A stretch of DNA of 64,000 nucleotides, from NCBI GenBank assembly GCA_963693085.1, contig OY856413.1, forward strand, positions 539,948,879-540,012,878, read 5' to 3'. Source of the DNA: Alisma plantago-aquatica (taxonomy: Eukaryota > Streptophyta > Magnoliopsida > Alismatales > Alismataceae). Shown piece after piece: positions 1-13,338 of the stretch. Under the pieces are notes generated by a model, which did no database searches, was not told the origin of the DNA, and was given only the letters and a program-made list of their open reading frames with translations. The first letter of the stretch is position 1; each line of letters starts with the position of its first letter. The translations under genes were made by a program, and so were the position numbers.

Positions 1-123
1 TATCAACATTGGTCTATTTCAAAACATTATTCAAATAATTAAAATTCTTAAATCAACTCAAACCCACAAGAGTTAACTTATGTTCTTAGATATCTACGGA
101 ATCCAAAAGATCACTCTATCACA
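1..123 (-). mobile_element. LTR tail (U3 start) of the array element cut by the window edge
   Basis: This matches the last 120 or so bases of the three complete LTRs and ends with GATCACTCTATCACA. On the element strand that is the LTR start TGTGATAGAGTG. The pyrimidine tract follows directly. Confidence 0.85.
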
Positions 124-230
124 ACCTACACACCTTAAAAGACATTTCGTCCTCAAAATTAAGCCCAAAAATCCAGTCTTTCACATCATATACATCTTAA
201 AAGAACTTTCGTCCTCGAAAGTAAACCATA
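124..230 (-). other. PPT-proximal block with a duplicated GAGGACGAAA motif (copy 1)
   Basis: On the element strand this reads twice a motif of the type TTTCGAGGACGAAA followed by TTTTAAG and a purine-leaning stretch, the second time directly before the LTR start. A GAGGACGAAA box just upstream of the PPT is something I recognise from many plant Ty3 chromoviruses. Its duplication here suggests a local tandem duplication of the 3' untranslated end. The same block recurs at 5592-5698, 11080-11186 and 16587-16693. Confidence 0.65.
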
Positions 231-2368
231 CTCATACTTCCAGGGAAAACCTCATCTTGCATTCATCAACATATAGGCACCATTCTATGTACAACATAGA
301 CAAAAGCTCCATAACTATATCCAAGCTACTAGGTGTTTTCAAACATCTAAGGTGATACATGGGTGAACCGCTCATCATATAACATGGTTTAGGGGCTTAG
401 GTTACATCATTACGTATCTCATATATTAGGTTTGCATCCTTGCCTTTACCCATGCATTAGGGTTCCCACATCATATTCCATGTTCTAAAGGAGTGAACTA
501 AGATGAACTCATACATCAAGGTGTCATCAACATTTTATTGAGCTAATTATTAGAACATGTTCAACATTAACATATGCCTTTTAGGAGGGAGTTAACTAAA
601 GTTAACCCACTTTATTCATCTAGATCATGTCAAGGTTTCATAATAAACTGTAATCTTTATTGGTGATTTCATCACAAGATTAACCTACAGTTTCACATTA
701 TCATCATTATTCATGTATATGGTTAACCATTTATACTTTGATATCTATTAAACCATTTCTAGGTTTTCATCATATCATGTCTATATATTACATCTCGAGA
801 TTAGATCACATCTCTACATGTATTATATCATGGTTGTGTTAAACAAACTTATATAAGTGGCTTATCAAACATATATCAAAACTTCATCTAGTCCAATTGA
901 GGTTATCCTGACCCATATCATGAGAGTAGTGCCATGCTCAGTCTCTCTGAGCTCACTCAACTCTATGAGTATCTCATATGTATATACTTTATCCTCCCTC
1001 CTTGGTTTAGGGTTCTTAGATTACCTCATTGGCACTGGGGATAGCCATACAAGCTCTAGACACATAAGCACAAACCAAAACATGCTATTACATACTCTTC
1101 ATAGGTCTCTACCCATGAGACATGCTTACCCAAAACTCTCTTATATATACACATCACTAGATTCCTTCATGGGGAACCACCAACCCGAGCATGAGGCTTC
1201 ACAAAAACTAAAAACATAGCTACCTCCTCCAGGGTCTTGGGCTCTCTCTCCCTCACCCAGATGGCAGGCACTCATATTCATACTCACATGCACATATATC
1301 CTGCCTCTCTCTGTCTCTAGGGTTTGGTCCTCCCAAGGACATCTAGGGTTTAGGAAAACTATAGGAATCATACATAGAGTGACTCAACTCAATCACTCAG
1401 GAGTATTCTAGTTTAGGACATATCATATCACATATTTCTCATATCATGGAGTCTAGGTTCTCTGACCTTCTCCCTGTGGGTCTCGCTCTCTCTTGAGCTA
1501 ACCCCCAAACTGGTCCTAACACTAGAGGTCCTCCTTTGTAAAAGAGCTTGAGGCTCATGCTGACTCACAACTTGTCTTAACTTAACATATCTTATCTCAT
1601 AAAAGAATGCATACTTGCATCATTAAAACTTATTTCCAAAACCTCAAAACAGAACTTAAGTCCTCGAAGACAAACATAGATTATCATAACCATCTTATAT
1701 CATCGATGTAAGACTTACATCATATCATCAAAACCTATTTCATCTATTCCATCTATCATATATGCCAAACAAGGCTCTAGACATCTAATCTAGAACTATC
1801 TCTCTTCTAGACTAATGTCATTCACTTTCACTTAGGTTGCATGATCACCTCCTACTCGTACATGTGTGGGGACACATTTTTGTAATACATGTACATAATA
1901 AAATATTATATAGTTTTTCTCCGATAAAACAAGCGTCAGAGAAAACTATCGAGGTTCGATCCATTTGGAATCAAAAACCAAATCCAGAAATGAGTGTCCC
2001 ACACATAGTAGAGAGTCCAGTGTCATGAAAACTAAGGAAAGGGGTGAGAACAAGGGGTAGAATAGTGTAGCTACTCTAGACAACGAGTGCCATATGTCTA
2101 GGGTTTCTCTTCCCTTGATGCACGTCATTTCCAAATAGTGCAACGTCCCATACCGCTACACTACAAGGAAAGAACGACATCTAAGGACTTGCTACTCAAC
2201 AAGCACCAGTCTAGACCTAGTTCTCGGACATCTAGGTGCTAACCTAGAGGCTAGGTCAGATCTAGTCTCTAAAAGATGACTAATCTAACCCTAAAAGATT
2301 ATTAAGGTTCAAGGTTCTCAAGTTTTTAGTTGCATAATGAGCAAATGTCAGGCTTTGCTATTGTTCAT

Positions 2369-2380
2369 GCTCTGATACCA
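2369..2380 (-). other. Primer binding site, initiator-Met tRNA (array copy 1)
   Basis: The plus strand reads GCTCTGATACCA, so the element strand reads TGGTATCAGAGC, the standard plant iMet PBS. It lies two bases from the LTR end. Confidence 0.9.
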
Positions 2381-2382
2381 CC

Positions 2383-5300
2383 TGTGACATCCCCGGATTT
2401 TCTAAAACTTAATCTGATGTGTGACATCCAAATTGAAACCCTCACCTCAGCGAGAATCCCAATTTAACATCCCACACAAGGCTAAGAAGAAGAAGATCAG
2501 AGGAAGTCAGAAGGAAACACAGTAGCACATGTACATGAAAAACAAACAAACCATACACACATGTTCACCATTCAACATATAATTACAACATGAATTGTTA
2601 CAACATTTGATATTACATATTGAATAGCAAACTACTCAACATATACATGTTCTACAACTAAACAACAGGATCTTAAGACAACAGGTCCACCTGTACATCA
2701 GCTCGCTACACAACTCTCTCTATCTTGGATCTTCAAGAGCATAACCACAACCTAAACAAAAGATTACATGCGGTACACGTCAGCACAATATTTCAAGAAT
2801 ATTGTACTGAGTATGCCTACGTGTCTTTTTATATACCTCTCATCATATCTTGGCAATAAGATAAAACTAATACTTCGCAACATTAAACAAAATATAAGAA
2901 AAGGCGTATAGTTGCACAAAGATATTTGTTACCAGAAGAGAACACATATTTTAGGCACATTTCCATTATATGTAAACTTGATCAACCACATGCACTATTC
3001 TACCAAAGAGATTTAGTGCTCACATGTACTATTCTGCCAAAGAGATTTAGTACTTCATAAATGCACTATTCTGCCAAAGAGATTTAGTACTTTCATCAAT
3101 GCACTATTCTACCAAAGAAATTTAGTGCTATCATATAATGGACCAGATATCTTATGTTTCATGTGTTCATAGCAATAAGTACGAAAAATCAAGCAACATA
3201 TCATACCAGAACAATCATTTCATTCAATACCATATGCCAAGTATTTTACTATGCATATAACACAAGCATATTGAATAATAAGCCAAGTAAGAGGTAATGG
3301 CATACCTTGATCAAGAACAAACCTAATCATTAGATATCCCTCATGTCAACTATATCTTTGGTTAAACCTGATCAAGACAAGACCATATACTATCATCAGG
3401 TTCTCATCCTATTATATCTCCTCTTAACGCTAATCGTGCTCATATTAGGGTTTCACTTTATCTCATTAGGATATATACATTATCACTTTCATTCTCATCT
3501 TAGAATTATCTCACTATTCTCATATTCCAGATTAGGATACATAACCTAACATCAGGTTCCATATCATTATTTATACATATTAACTCTAAGTTAAATGTAT
3601 TACTCAAATTAGGGTATCATCACATGTTTCAAGGTTCATCTTCATATAACATGGATTTCGTGAATATAACTGATCTCAAATTTATATATTATGTTCCAGT
3701 TACAGATATGAGGGTTTTCTGTAAATCTCATCATTTATTGAGCATGTGTGCATTAATTGCATTCTCTTTAATGTTATTAGCCTTAATTAGACATATTAAT
3801 CAAATTACGTAATTTCGTGCATCAACATGATCATCACTGACATCAGGTGCACTATAAGCATTATTATGGAGTTACTGACATTTTTCCATAATTTTATGTC
3901 ATCATTTGTTATTTATTATTCATTAAATAAGCATTACACATCTTTCATGATATCACTGAGATTTAATCATCAAAAGCCTGATATTATACTTTCATTGTGT
4001 TCCACTAATTTTTCTGAGAATTTTGTATATTATATGCATTTTTTGATCACTGTGCTATTTTCTATGAATTTTAGAAGATCTGCATATTAATTGAACATTT
4101 TACCTTAAGCGTCCAATCCGGCATCGCCACGTGTCCACCCAGGGCACGGGTTCTGCCTCACACTGGGCCGTGGTTCATCTGGTCTGGAGCCGGTTCAGGA
4201 TGTAATATGGGCCGGTCTGCATCCTTTCTTCTTTCTCCGCCCCCTTCATTCCCTCGTTCGACGCGGTCTGTCCGCGGGATTGATTCGCCGCCGTGGGGCT
4301 ATCCTTCGGCAAGGATGCCTCGCCTTGCACCTGATGCTGTGGGCTTGAGTGTCGCCTCACACCAGAACGAAGGCAAGGAGTCTTGCGCTCCTCTACCTCA
4401 CAACCCCGCCGCCATGAAGGAGGGCTCCGGCGAGCAACCGGTACTGATCCAATTCTCCTCCCTAACCTATGAAGGCTTCCATCATCTTCGGTTGATCATC
4501 TAGAGCGTCGCCAGCCACTCAGGTCTCCAGCTAGACAGCTAGAACTCCACTCGCACCAACTCGCCGCCGCTGCGGTGAGGTTCTACTCCGTGGTCTGTGC
4601 GATCTCACCACTGCGTCCACACGTTCATCATCACGCTCATCACGTGAACAAGGTCTCGACTGACCCATTCTCCCCTTTCTCTCCTTCTCTACGTCATCCA
4701 TCTCTCCGATCTACTCTGTGCAAGATGAACACTTCCATCTTGTTTCTGGTCCGTGAGCCGTCGGTGATGGCTGTTGCTTCCCCTATTCCGCACCGTGACT
4801 AACTGGTCTCTTTCCTTAGCCTTCCCTCTTTTGAGCACTCAGATACGATCTGATCATGCTAGTCCTTCTCCATCTCATTTCTCCCCTGCGGTTGGCAATG
4901 GAGCGATCGAGGTGTATGGGGGTCTCTCTCTCTCTGCGTAGGCTTGCATATGCTCTGAGAGAGGTTCTACATGTAGCCCACGATCGGACGAAGGAAACTA
5001 CCCATAAGTTTCGCTACAGGGCCATGACTTTGAGGTGGGTTTGGTTGAGGCTCAGTTGTGTTTCACCCCTACGAATAGCTGATAACCGCAGGGCATGCAA
5101 TATGGATTGCTGAGTCCTTGTGTGGGTGAGATGTAGTTACACTAGTTGCTCTTCTTGTTTACTCAAAAGCATAATGCGTCTAGTCAAAGGCTTGTGTCTC
5201 TTTTATCCATTAGCAACCCATGTGATAACCAGTGTTGCCCTAACTAAGTCTAAAACAACATTAAATCTTAGCTGTATGTTCATCGATATTATTCAATTAA

Positions 5301-5591
5301 ACAACCTCAACCATCTATACTTTTCTCCAGGAATATCCCAATATCTTAGAATCTAAACCATTGGTTCCTCATCATATCATCAACTTTCGATGAAATCTCA
5401 GTACCAAAACTATTACTATTTGAATTACCACTACAATACCTCAAGGAGACATGAACTCAGAGTTTTTCTATCATCATTGGTCTATTTCAAAACATTATTC
5501 AAATACTTAAAATTCTTAAATCAACTCAAACCCACAAGAGTTCACTTATGTTCTTAGATATCTAAGGAATCCAAAAGATCACTCAATCACA
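2383..5591 (-). mobile_element. LTR A of the array (3,209 bp)
   Basis: The LTR is bounded by TGTGACATCCCC on the left and CAATCACA on the right, which read TGTGATTG and GGGGATGTCACA on the element strand. AT-rich flanks enclose a GC-rich block (about 4108-5115) with a CT microsatellite near 4921. It acts as the 5' LTR of copy 1 and, read the other way, as the 3' LTR of copy 2. It has four units of the 34-37-bp minisatellite, one fewer than LTRs B and C. Short open frames in the GC-rich block (for example 4207-4503) resemble no protein I know. Confidence 0.88.
2989..3129. repeat. 34-37-bp minisatellite in LTR A, four units
   Basis: The unit is built around CTATTCTGCCAAAGAGATTT followed by AGTRCT. 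There are four units here, against five in LTRs B and C. Confidence 0.9.
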
Positions 5592-7850
5592 TCCTACACA
5601 CCTTAAAAGACATTTCGTTCTCGAAATTAAGCCCAAAAATCCAGTCTTTCACATCATATACATCTTAAAAGAACTTTCATCCTTGAAAGTAAACCATACT
5701 CATACTTCCAGGGAAAACCTCATCTTGCATTCATCAACATATATGCACCATTCTATGTACAACATAGACAAAATCTCCATAACTATATCCAAGCTACTAG
5801 GTGTTTTCAAACATCTAAGGTGATACATGGGTGAACCGCTCATCATATATCATGGTTTAGGGGCTTAGGTTATATCATTACATATCTCATATATTAGGTT
5901 TGCATCCTTGCCTTTACCCATGCATTAGGGTTCCCACATCATATTCCATGTTCTAAAGGAGTTAACTAAGATGAACTCATACATCAAGGTGTCATCAACA
6001 TTTTATTGAGCTAATTATTAGAACATGTTCAACATTAACATATGCCTTTTAGGAGGGAGTTAACTAAAGTTAACCCACTTTATTCATCTAGATCATGTCA
6101 AGGTTTTATAATAAACGGTAATCTTTATTGGTGATTTCATCACAAGATTAACCTACAGTTTCACATTATCATCATTATTCATGTATATGGTTAACCATTT
6201 ATACTTTGATATCTATTAAACCATTTCTAGGTTTTCATCATATCATGTCTATATATCACATCTCGAGATTAGATCACATATCTACATGTATTATATCATG
6301 GTTGTGTTCAACAAACTTATATAAGTGGCTTATCAAACATATATCAAAACTTTATCTAGTCCAACTGAGGTTATCCTGACCCATATCATGAGAGTAGTGC
6401 CATGCTCAGTCTCTCTGAGCTCACTCAACTCTATGAGTATCTCATATGTATATACTTTATCCTCCCTCCTTGGTTTAGGGTTCTTAGATTACCTCATTGG
6501 CACTAGGGATAGCCATACAAGCTCTACCCACATAAGCACAAACCAAAACATGCTATTACATACTCTTCATAGGTCTCTACCCATGAGACATGCTTACCCA
6601 AAACTCTCTTATATATACACATCACTAGATTCCTACATGGGGAACCACCAACCCAAGCATGAGGCTTCACAAAAACTAAAAACATAGCTACCTCCTCCAG
6701 GGTCTTGGGCTCTCTCTCCCTCACCCAGATGGTAGGCACTCATATTCATACTTTCATGCACATATATCTTGCCTCTCTCTATCTCTAGGGTTTGGTCCTC
6801 CCAAGGACATCTAGGGTTTAGGAAAACTATAGGAATCATACATAGAGCGACTCAACTCAATCACTCAGGAGTATTCTAGTTTAGGACATATCATATCACA
6901 TATTTCTCATATCATGGAGTCTAGGTTCTCTGACCTTCTCCCTGTGGGTCTCGCTCTCTCTTGATCTAACCCCCAAACTGGTCCTAACACTAGAGGTCCT
7001 CCTTTGTAAAAGAGCTTGAGGCTCATGCTGACTCACAACTTGTCTTAACTTAACATATCTTATCTCATAAAAGAATGCATACTTGCATCATTAAAACTTA
7101 TTTCCAAAACCTCAAAACTGAACTTAAGTCCTCGAAGACAAACATAGATTATCATAACCATCTTATATCATCTATGTAAGACTTACATCATATCATCAAA
7201 ACCTATTTCATCTATTCCATCTATCATATATGCCAAACAAGGCTCTAGACATCTAATCTAGAACTATCTCTCTTCTAGACCGATGTCATTCACTTTCAGT
7301 TAGGTTGCATGATCACCTCCTACTCGTACATGTGTGGGGACACATTTTTGTAATACATGTACATAATAAAATATTATATAGTTTTTCTCCGATAAAACAA
7401 GCGTCAGAGAAAACTATCGAGGTTCGATCCGTTTGGAATCAAAAACCAAATCCAGAAATGAGTGTCCCACACATAGTAGAGAGTCCAGTGTCATGAAAAC
7501 TAAGGAAAGGGGTGAGAACAAGGGGTAGACTAGTGTAGCTACTCTAGACAACGAGTGCCATATGTCTAGGGTTTCTCTTCCCTTGATGCACGTCAATTCC
7601 AAATAGTGCAACGTCCCATACCGCTGCACTACAAGGAAAGAACGACATCTAAGGACTTGCTACTCAACAAGCACTAGTCTAGACCTAGTTCTCAGACATC
7701 TAGGTGCTAACCTAGAGGCTAGGTCATATCTAGTCTCTAAAACATGACTAATCTAACCCTCAAAGATTATTAAGGTTCAAGGTTCTCAAGTTTTTAGTTG
7801 CATAATGAGAAAATGTCAGGCTTTGTTATTGTTCATGCTCTGATACCACC
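5592..7850 (-). mobile_element. Internal region, array copy 2, non-coding
   Basis: This is 2,259 bp long, identical in length to copies 1 and 3 and nearly identical in sequence. It runs from the duplicated GAGGACGAAA/PPT block at 5592-5698 to the PBS at 7837-7848. No retroviral protein motif is visible on the element strand. Confidence 0.85.
7837..7848 (-). other. Primer binding site, initiator-Met tRNA (array copy 2)
   Basis: The plus strand reads GCTCTGATACCA two bases before the LTR, an intact iMet PBS on the minus strand. Confidence 0.9.
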
Positions 7851-10800
7851 TGTGACGTACCCGGATTTTCTAAAACTTAATCTGATGTGTGACGTCCAAA
7901 TTGAAACCCTCACCTCAGCGAGAATCCCAATTTAACATCCCACACAAGGCTAAGAAGAAGAAGATCAGAGGAAGTCAGAAGGAAACACAGTAGCACATGT
8001 ACATGAACAATAAACAAACCATAAACACATGTTCACCATTCAACATATAATTACAACATGAATTGTTACAACATTTGATATTACATATTGAACAACAAAC
8101 TACTCAACATATACATGTTCTACAACTAAACAACGTGATCTTAAGACAACAGGTCCACCTGTACATCAGCTCGCTACACAACTCTCTCTATCTTGGATCT
8201 TCAAGAGCATAACCACAACCTAAACAAAAGATTACATGCGGTACACGTTAGCACAATATTTCAAGAATATTGTACTGAGTACACCTATGTGTCTTTTTAT
8301 ATACCTCTCATCATATCTTGGCAATAAGATAAAACTAATACTTGGCAGCATTAAACAAAATATAGGAAAAGGCGTATAGTTGCACAAAGATATTTGTTAC
8401 CAGAAGAGAACACATATTTTAGGCACATTTCCATTATATGTAAACTTGATCAACCACATGCACTATTCTACCAAAGAGATTTAGTGCTCACATGTACTAT
8501 TCTGCCAAAGAGATTTAGTACTTCATAAATGCACAATTCTGCCAAAGAGATTTAGTGCTCACATGTACTATTCTGCCAAAGAGATTTAGTACTTTCATCA
8601 ATGCACTATTCTATCAAAGAGATTTAGTGCTATCATATAATGGACTAGATATCTTATGTTTCATGTGTTCATAGCAATAAGTACGAAAAATCAGGCAACA
8701 TATCATACCAGAACAATCATTTCATCCAATACCATATGCTAAGTATTTTACTATGCATATAACACAAGCATATTGAATAATAAGCCAAGTAAGAGGTAAT
8801 GGCGTACCTTGATCAAGAACAAACCTAATCATCAGATATCCCTCATGTCAACTATATCTTTGGTTAAACCTGATCAAGACAAGACCATATACTATCATCA
8901 GGTTCTCATCCTATTATATCTCCTCTTAACCCTAATCGTGCTCATATTAGGGTTTCACTTTATCTCAATAGGATATATACATTATCACTTTCATTCTCAT
9001 CTTAGAATTATCTCACTATTCTCATATTCCAGATTAGGATACATAACCTAACATCAGGTTCCATATCATTATTTATACATATTAACTCTAAGTTAAATGT
9101 ATTACTCAAATTAGGGTATCATCACATGTTTCAAGGTTCATCTTCATATAACATGGATTTCGTGAATATAACTGATATCAAATTTATATATTATGTTCCA
9201 GTTACAGATATGAGGGTTTTCTGTAAATCTCATCATTTATTGAGCATGTGTGCATTAATTGCATTATCTTTAATGTTATAGCCTTAATTAGACATATTAA
9301 TCAAATTACGTAATTTCGTGCATCAACATGATCATCACTGACATCAGGTGCACTATAAGCATTATTATGGAGTTACTGACATTTTTCCATAATTTTATGT
9401 CATCATTTGTTATTTATTATTCATTAAATAAGCATTACACATATTTCATGATATCACTGAGATTTAATCATCAAAAGCCTGATATTATACTTTCATTGTG
9501 TTCCACTAATTTTTCTGAGAATTTTGGTGTATTATATGCATTTTTCTGATCACTGTGCTATTTTCTATGAATTTTAGAAGATATGCATATTAACAGAACA
9601 TTTTACCTTAAGCGGCCAATCCGGCATCGCCACGTGTCCACCCAGGGCACGGGTTCTGCCTCACACTGGGCCGTGGCTCATCTAGTCTGGAGCCGGTTCG
9701 GGATGTAATATGGGCCGGTCTGCATCCTTTCTTCTTTCTCCGCCCCCTTCATTCCCTCGTTCGACGCGGTCTGTCCGCGGGACTGATCCGCCGCCGTGGG
9801 GCTGTCCTTCGGCAAGGATGCCTCGCCTCATGCCTGATGCTGTGGGCTTGAGTGGCACCTCACACCAGAATGAAGGCAAGGAGTCTTACGCTCCTCTACC
9901 TCACAACCCCGCCGCCGTGAAGGAGGGCTCCGGCGAGCAACCGGTACTGATCCAACTCTCCTCCCTAACCTACGAAGGCTTCCATCATCTTCGGTTGATC
10001 ATCTAGAGCATCGCCAGCCACTCAGGTCTCCAGCTAGACATCTAGAGCTCCACTCGCACCTACTCGCCACCACTGCAGTGAGGTTCTGCTCCGTGGTCTG
10101 CGCGATCTCACCACTGCGTCCACACGTTCATCATCGCGCTCGTCGTGTGAACAAGGTCTCGACTGACCCATTCTCCCCTTTCTCTCCTTCTCGACGTCAT
10201 CCATCTCTCTGATCTGCTCTGTGCAAGATGAACACTTCCATCTTGTTCCTGGTCCGTGAGCCATCGGTGATGGCTGTTGCTTCCTCTATTCCGCACCGCG
10301 GCTAACTGGTCTCTTTCCTTATCCTTCCCTCTTTTGAGCACTCAGCTACGATCTGATCATGCTAGTCCTTCTCCATCTCATTTCTCCCCTGCGGTTGGCA
10401 ATGGAGCGATCGAGGTGTATGGGGGTCTCTCTCTCTCTCTCTCTGTAGGCTTGCATATGCTCCAAGAGAGGTTCTACATTTAGCCCACTATCGGATGAAG
10501 GAAACTGCCCATACATTTCGCTCTAGGGCCATGACTTTGACGTGGGTTTGGTTGAGGCTCAGTTGTGTTTCACCCCTACGAATAGCTGATAACCGCAGGG
10601 CATGCAATATGGATTGCTGAGTCCTTGTGTGGCTGAGATGCAGTTACACTAGTTGCTCTTCTTGTTTACTCAAAAGCATAATGCGTCTAGTCAAAGGCTT
10701 GTGTCTCTTTTATCCATTAGCAACCCATGTGATAACCAGTGTCACCCTAACTATCTTAGCTGTATGTTCATCGATATTAGTCAATTAAACAACCTCAACC

Positions 10801-11079
10801 ATCTATACTTTTCTCTAGGAATATCCCAATATCTTAGAATCTAAACCATTGGTTCCTCATCATATCATCAACTTTCGATGAAATCTTGGTACCAAAACTA
10901 TTACTATTTGAATTATCACTACAATACCTCAAGGAGACATGAACTCAGAGTTCTGCTATCAACATTGGTCTATCTCAAAACATTATTCAAATACTTAAAA
11001 TTCTTAAATCAACTCAAACCCACAAGAGTTCACTTATGTTCTTAGATATCTAAGGAATCCAAAAGATCACTCTATCACA
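7851..11079 (-). mobile_element. LTR B of the array (3,229 bp)
   Basis: The boundaries are TGTGACGTACCC and CTCTATCACA. It carries five minisatellite units and lacks 19 bp near 10752 that are present in LTRs A and C. Together these two differences account almost exactly for its length relative to A and C. The GC-rich block covers about 9610-10620 and the CT microsatellite near 10424 is longer than in A. Confidence 0.88.
8457..8631. repeat. 34-37-bp minisatellite in LTR B, five units
   Basis: This uses the same unit as in LTR A, with one extra 34-bp unit (175 bp against 141 bp). Confidence 0.9.
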
Positions 11080-13338
11080 TCCTACACACCTTAAAAGACA
11101 TTTCGTCCTCGAAATTAAGCCCAAAAATCCAGTCTTTCACATCATATACATCTTAAAAGAACTTTTGTCCTTGAAAGTAAATCATACTCATACTTCCAGG
11201 GAAAACCTCATCTTGCATTCATCAACATATAGGCACCATTCTGTGTACAACATAGACAAAAGCTCCATAACTATATCCAAGCTACTAGGTGTTTTCAAAC
11301 ATCTAAGGTGATACATGGATGACCCGCTCATCATATAACATGGTTTAGGGGCTTAGGTTACATAATTACGTATCTCATATATTAGGTTTGCATCCTTGCC
11401 TTTACCCATGCATTAGGGTTCCCACATCATATTCCATGTTCTAAAGGAGTTAACTAAGATGAACTCATACATCAAGGTGTCATCAACATTTTATTGAGCT
11501 AATTATTAGAACATGTTCAACATTAACATATGCCTTTTAGGAGGGAGTTAACTAAAGTTAACCCACTTTATTCATCTAGATCATGTCAAGGTTTCATAAT
11601 AAACTGTAATCTTTATTGGTGATTTCATCACAAGATTAACCTACAGTTTCACATTATCATCATTATTCATGTATATGGTTAACCATTTATACTATGATAT
11701 CTATTAAACCATTTCTAGGTTTTCATCATATCATGTCTATATATCACATCTCGAGATTAGATCACATCTCTACATGTATTATATCATGGTTGTGTTAAAC
11801 AAACTTATATAAGTGGCTTATCAAACATATATCAAAACTTTATCTAGTCCAACTGAGGTTATCCTGACCCATATCATGAGAGTAGTGCCATGCTCAGTCT
11901 CTCTGAGCTCACTCAACTCTATGAGTATCTCATATGTATATACTTTATCCTCCCTCCTTGGTTTAGGGTTCTTAGATTACCTCATTGGCACTAGGGATAG
12001 CCATACAAGCTCTAGCCACATAAGCACAAACCAAAACATGCTATTACATACTCTTCATAGGTCTCTACCCATGAGACATGCTTACCCAAAACTCTCTTAT
12101 ATATACACATCACTAGATTCCTACATGGGGAACCACCAACCCGAGCATGAGGCTTCACAAAAACTAAAAACATAGCTACCTCCTCCAGGGTCTTGGGCTC
12201 TCTCTCCCTCACCCAGATGACAGGCACTCATATTCATACTCACATGCACATATATCCAACCTCTCTCTGTCTCTAGGGTTTGGTCCTCCCAAGGACATCT
12301 AGGGTTTAGGAAAACTATAGGAATCATACATAGAGCGACTCAACTCAATCACTCAGGAGTATTCTAGTTTAGGACATATCATATCACATATTTCTCATAT
12401 CATGGAGTCTAGGTTCTCTAACCTTCTCCCTGTGGGTCTCACTCTCTCTTGAGCTAACCCCCAAACTGGTCCTAACACTAGAGGTCCTCCTTTGTAAAAG
12501 AGCTTGAGGCTCATGCTGACTCACAACTTGTCTTAACTTAACATATCTTATCTCATAAAAGAATGCATACTTGCATCATTAAAACTTATTTCCAAAACCT
12601 CAAAACTGAACTTAAGTCCTCGAAGACAAACATAGATTATCATAACCATCTTATATCATCTATGTAAGACTTACATCATATCATCAAAACCTATTTCATC
12701 TATTCCATCTATCATATATGCCAAACAAGGCTCTAGACATCTAATCTAGAACTATCTCTCTTCTAGACTGATGTCATTCACTTTCACTTAGGTTGCATGA
12801 TCACCTCCTACTCGTACATGTGTGGGGACACATTTTTGTAATACATGTACATAATAAAATATTATATAGTTTTTTTTCGATAAAACAAGCGTCAGAGAAA
12901 ACTATCGAGGTTCGATCCGTTTGGAATCAAAAACCAAATCCAGAAACGATTGTCCCACACATAGTAGATAGTCCAGTGTCCTAAAAACTAAGGAAAGGGG
13001 TGAGAACAAGGGGTAGACTAGTGTAGCTACTCTAGACAACGAGCGCCATATGTCTAGGGTTTCTCTTCCCTTGATGCACGTCATTTCCAAATAGTGCAAC
13101 GTCCCATACCGCTGCACTACAAGGAAAGAACGACAGCTAAGGACTTACTACTCAACAAGCACCAGTCTAGACCTAGTTCTCGGACATCTAGGTGCTAACC
13201 TAGAGGCTAGGTCAGATCTAGTCTCTAAAAGATGACTAATCTAACCCTAAAAGATTATTAAGGTTCAAGGTTCTCAAGTTTTTAGTTACATAACGAGCAA
13301 ATGTCAGGCTTTGCTATTGTTCATGCTCTAATACCACC
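11080..13338 (-). mobile_element. Internal region, array copy 3, non-coding
   Basis: This is 2,259 bp with the same organisation as copies 1 and 2. The PBS at its right end carries one substitution. No coding remnant was recognised. Confidence 0.85.
13325..13336 (-). other. Primer binding site of array copy 3, one substitution
   Basis: The plus strand reads GCTCTAATACCA. The site differs from the iMet PBS by one transition (G to A on this strand), which would weaken priming of this copy. Confidence 0.8.

Larger units (their letters stand above)
124..2382 (-). mobile_element. Internal region, array copy 1, non-coding
   Basis: This 2,259-bp region runs from the PPT side (left) to the PBS side (right) of a minus-strand element. 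I find no gag, protease, RT, RNase H or integrase motif on the element strand. The longest frames are short and lack family motifs, and a 120-codon frame at 857-1219 is antisense to the element. With intact PBS and PPT regions but no protein, this is a large retrotransposon derivative (LARD) that would need proteins from another element. The presence of Ty3-type PPT-proximal motifs suggests a Ty3/gypsy parent. Confidence 0.8.

Noticed and set aside
857..1219. A 120-codon plus-strand open frame conserved in array copies 1-3 (also 6325-6687 and 11813-12175, truncated in copy 4)
   Set aside because: It is antisense to the element, has no domain I recognise, and its conservation is no better than that of the surrounding non-coding sequence. 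Recent duplication of the whole unit explains it.
2989..3129. CRISPR-like array of regularly spaced repeats
   Set aside because: The whole unit, spacer included, is repeated and the sequence is a minisatellite inside a plant LTR. There are no unique spacers and no cas genes.
4207..4503. A 98-codon frame in the GC-rich block of each array LTR
   Set aside because: Several overlapping frames on both strands are open here because stop codons are rare in GC-rich DNA. There is no protein family resemblance and no consistent start across subfamilies.
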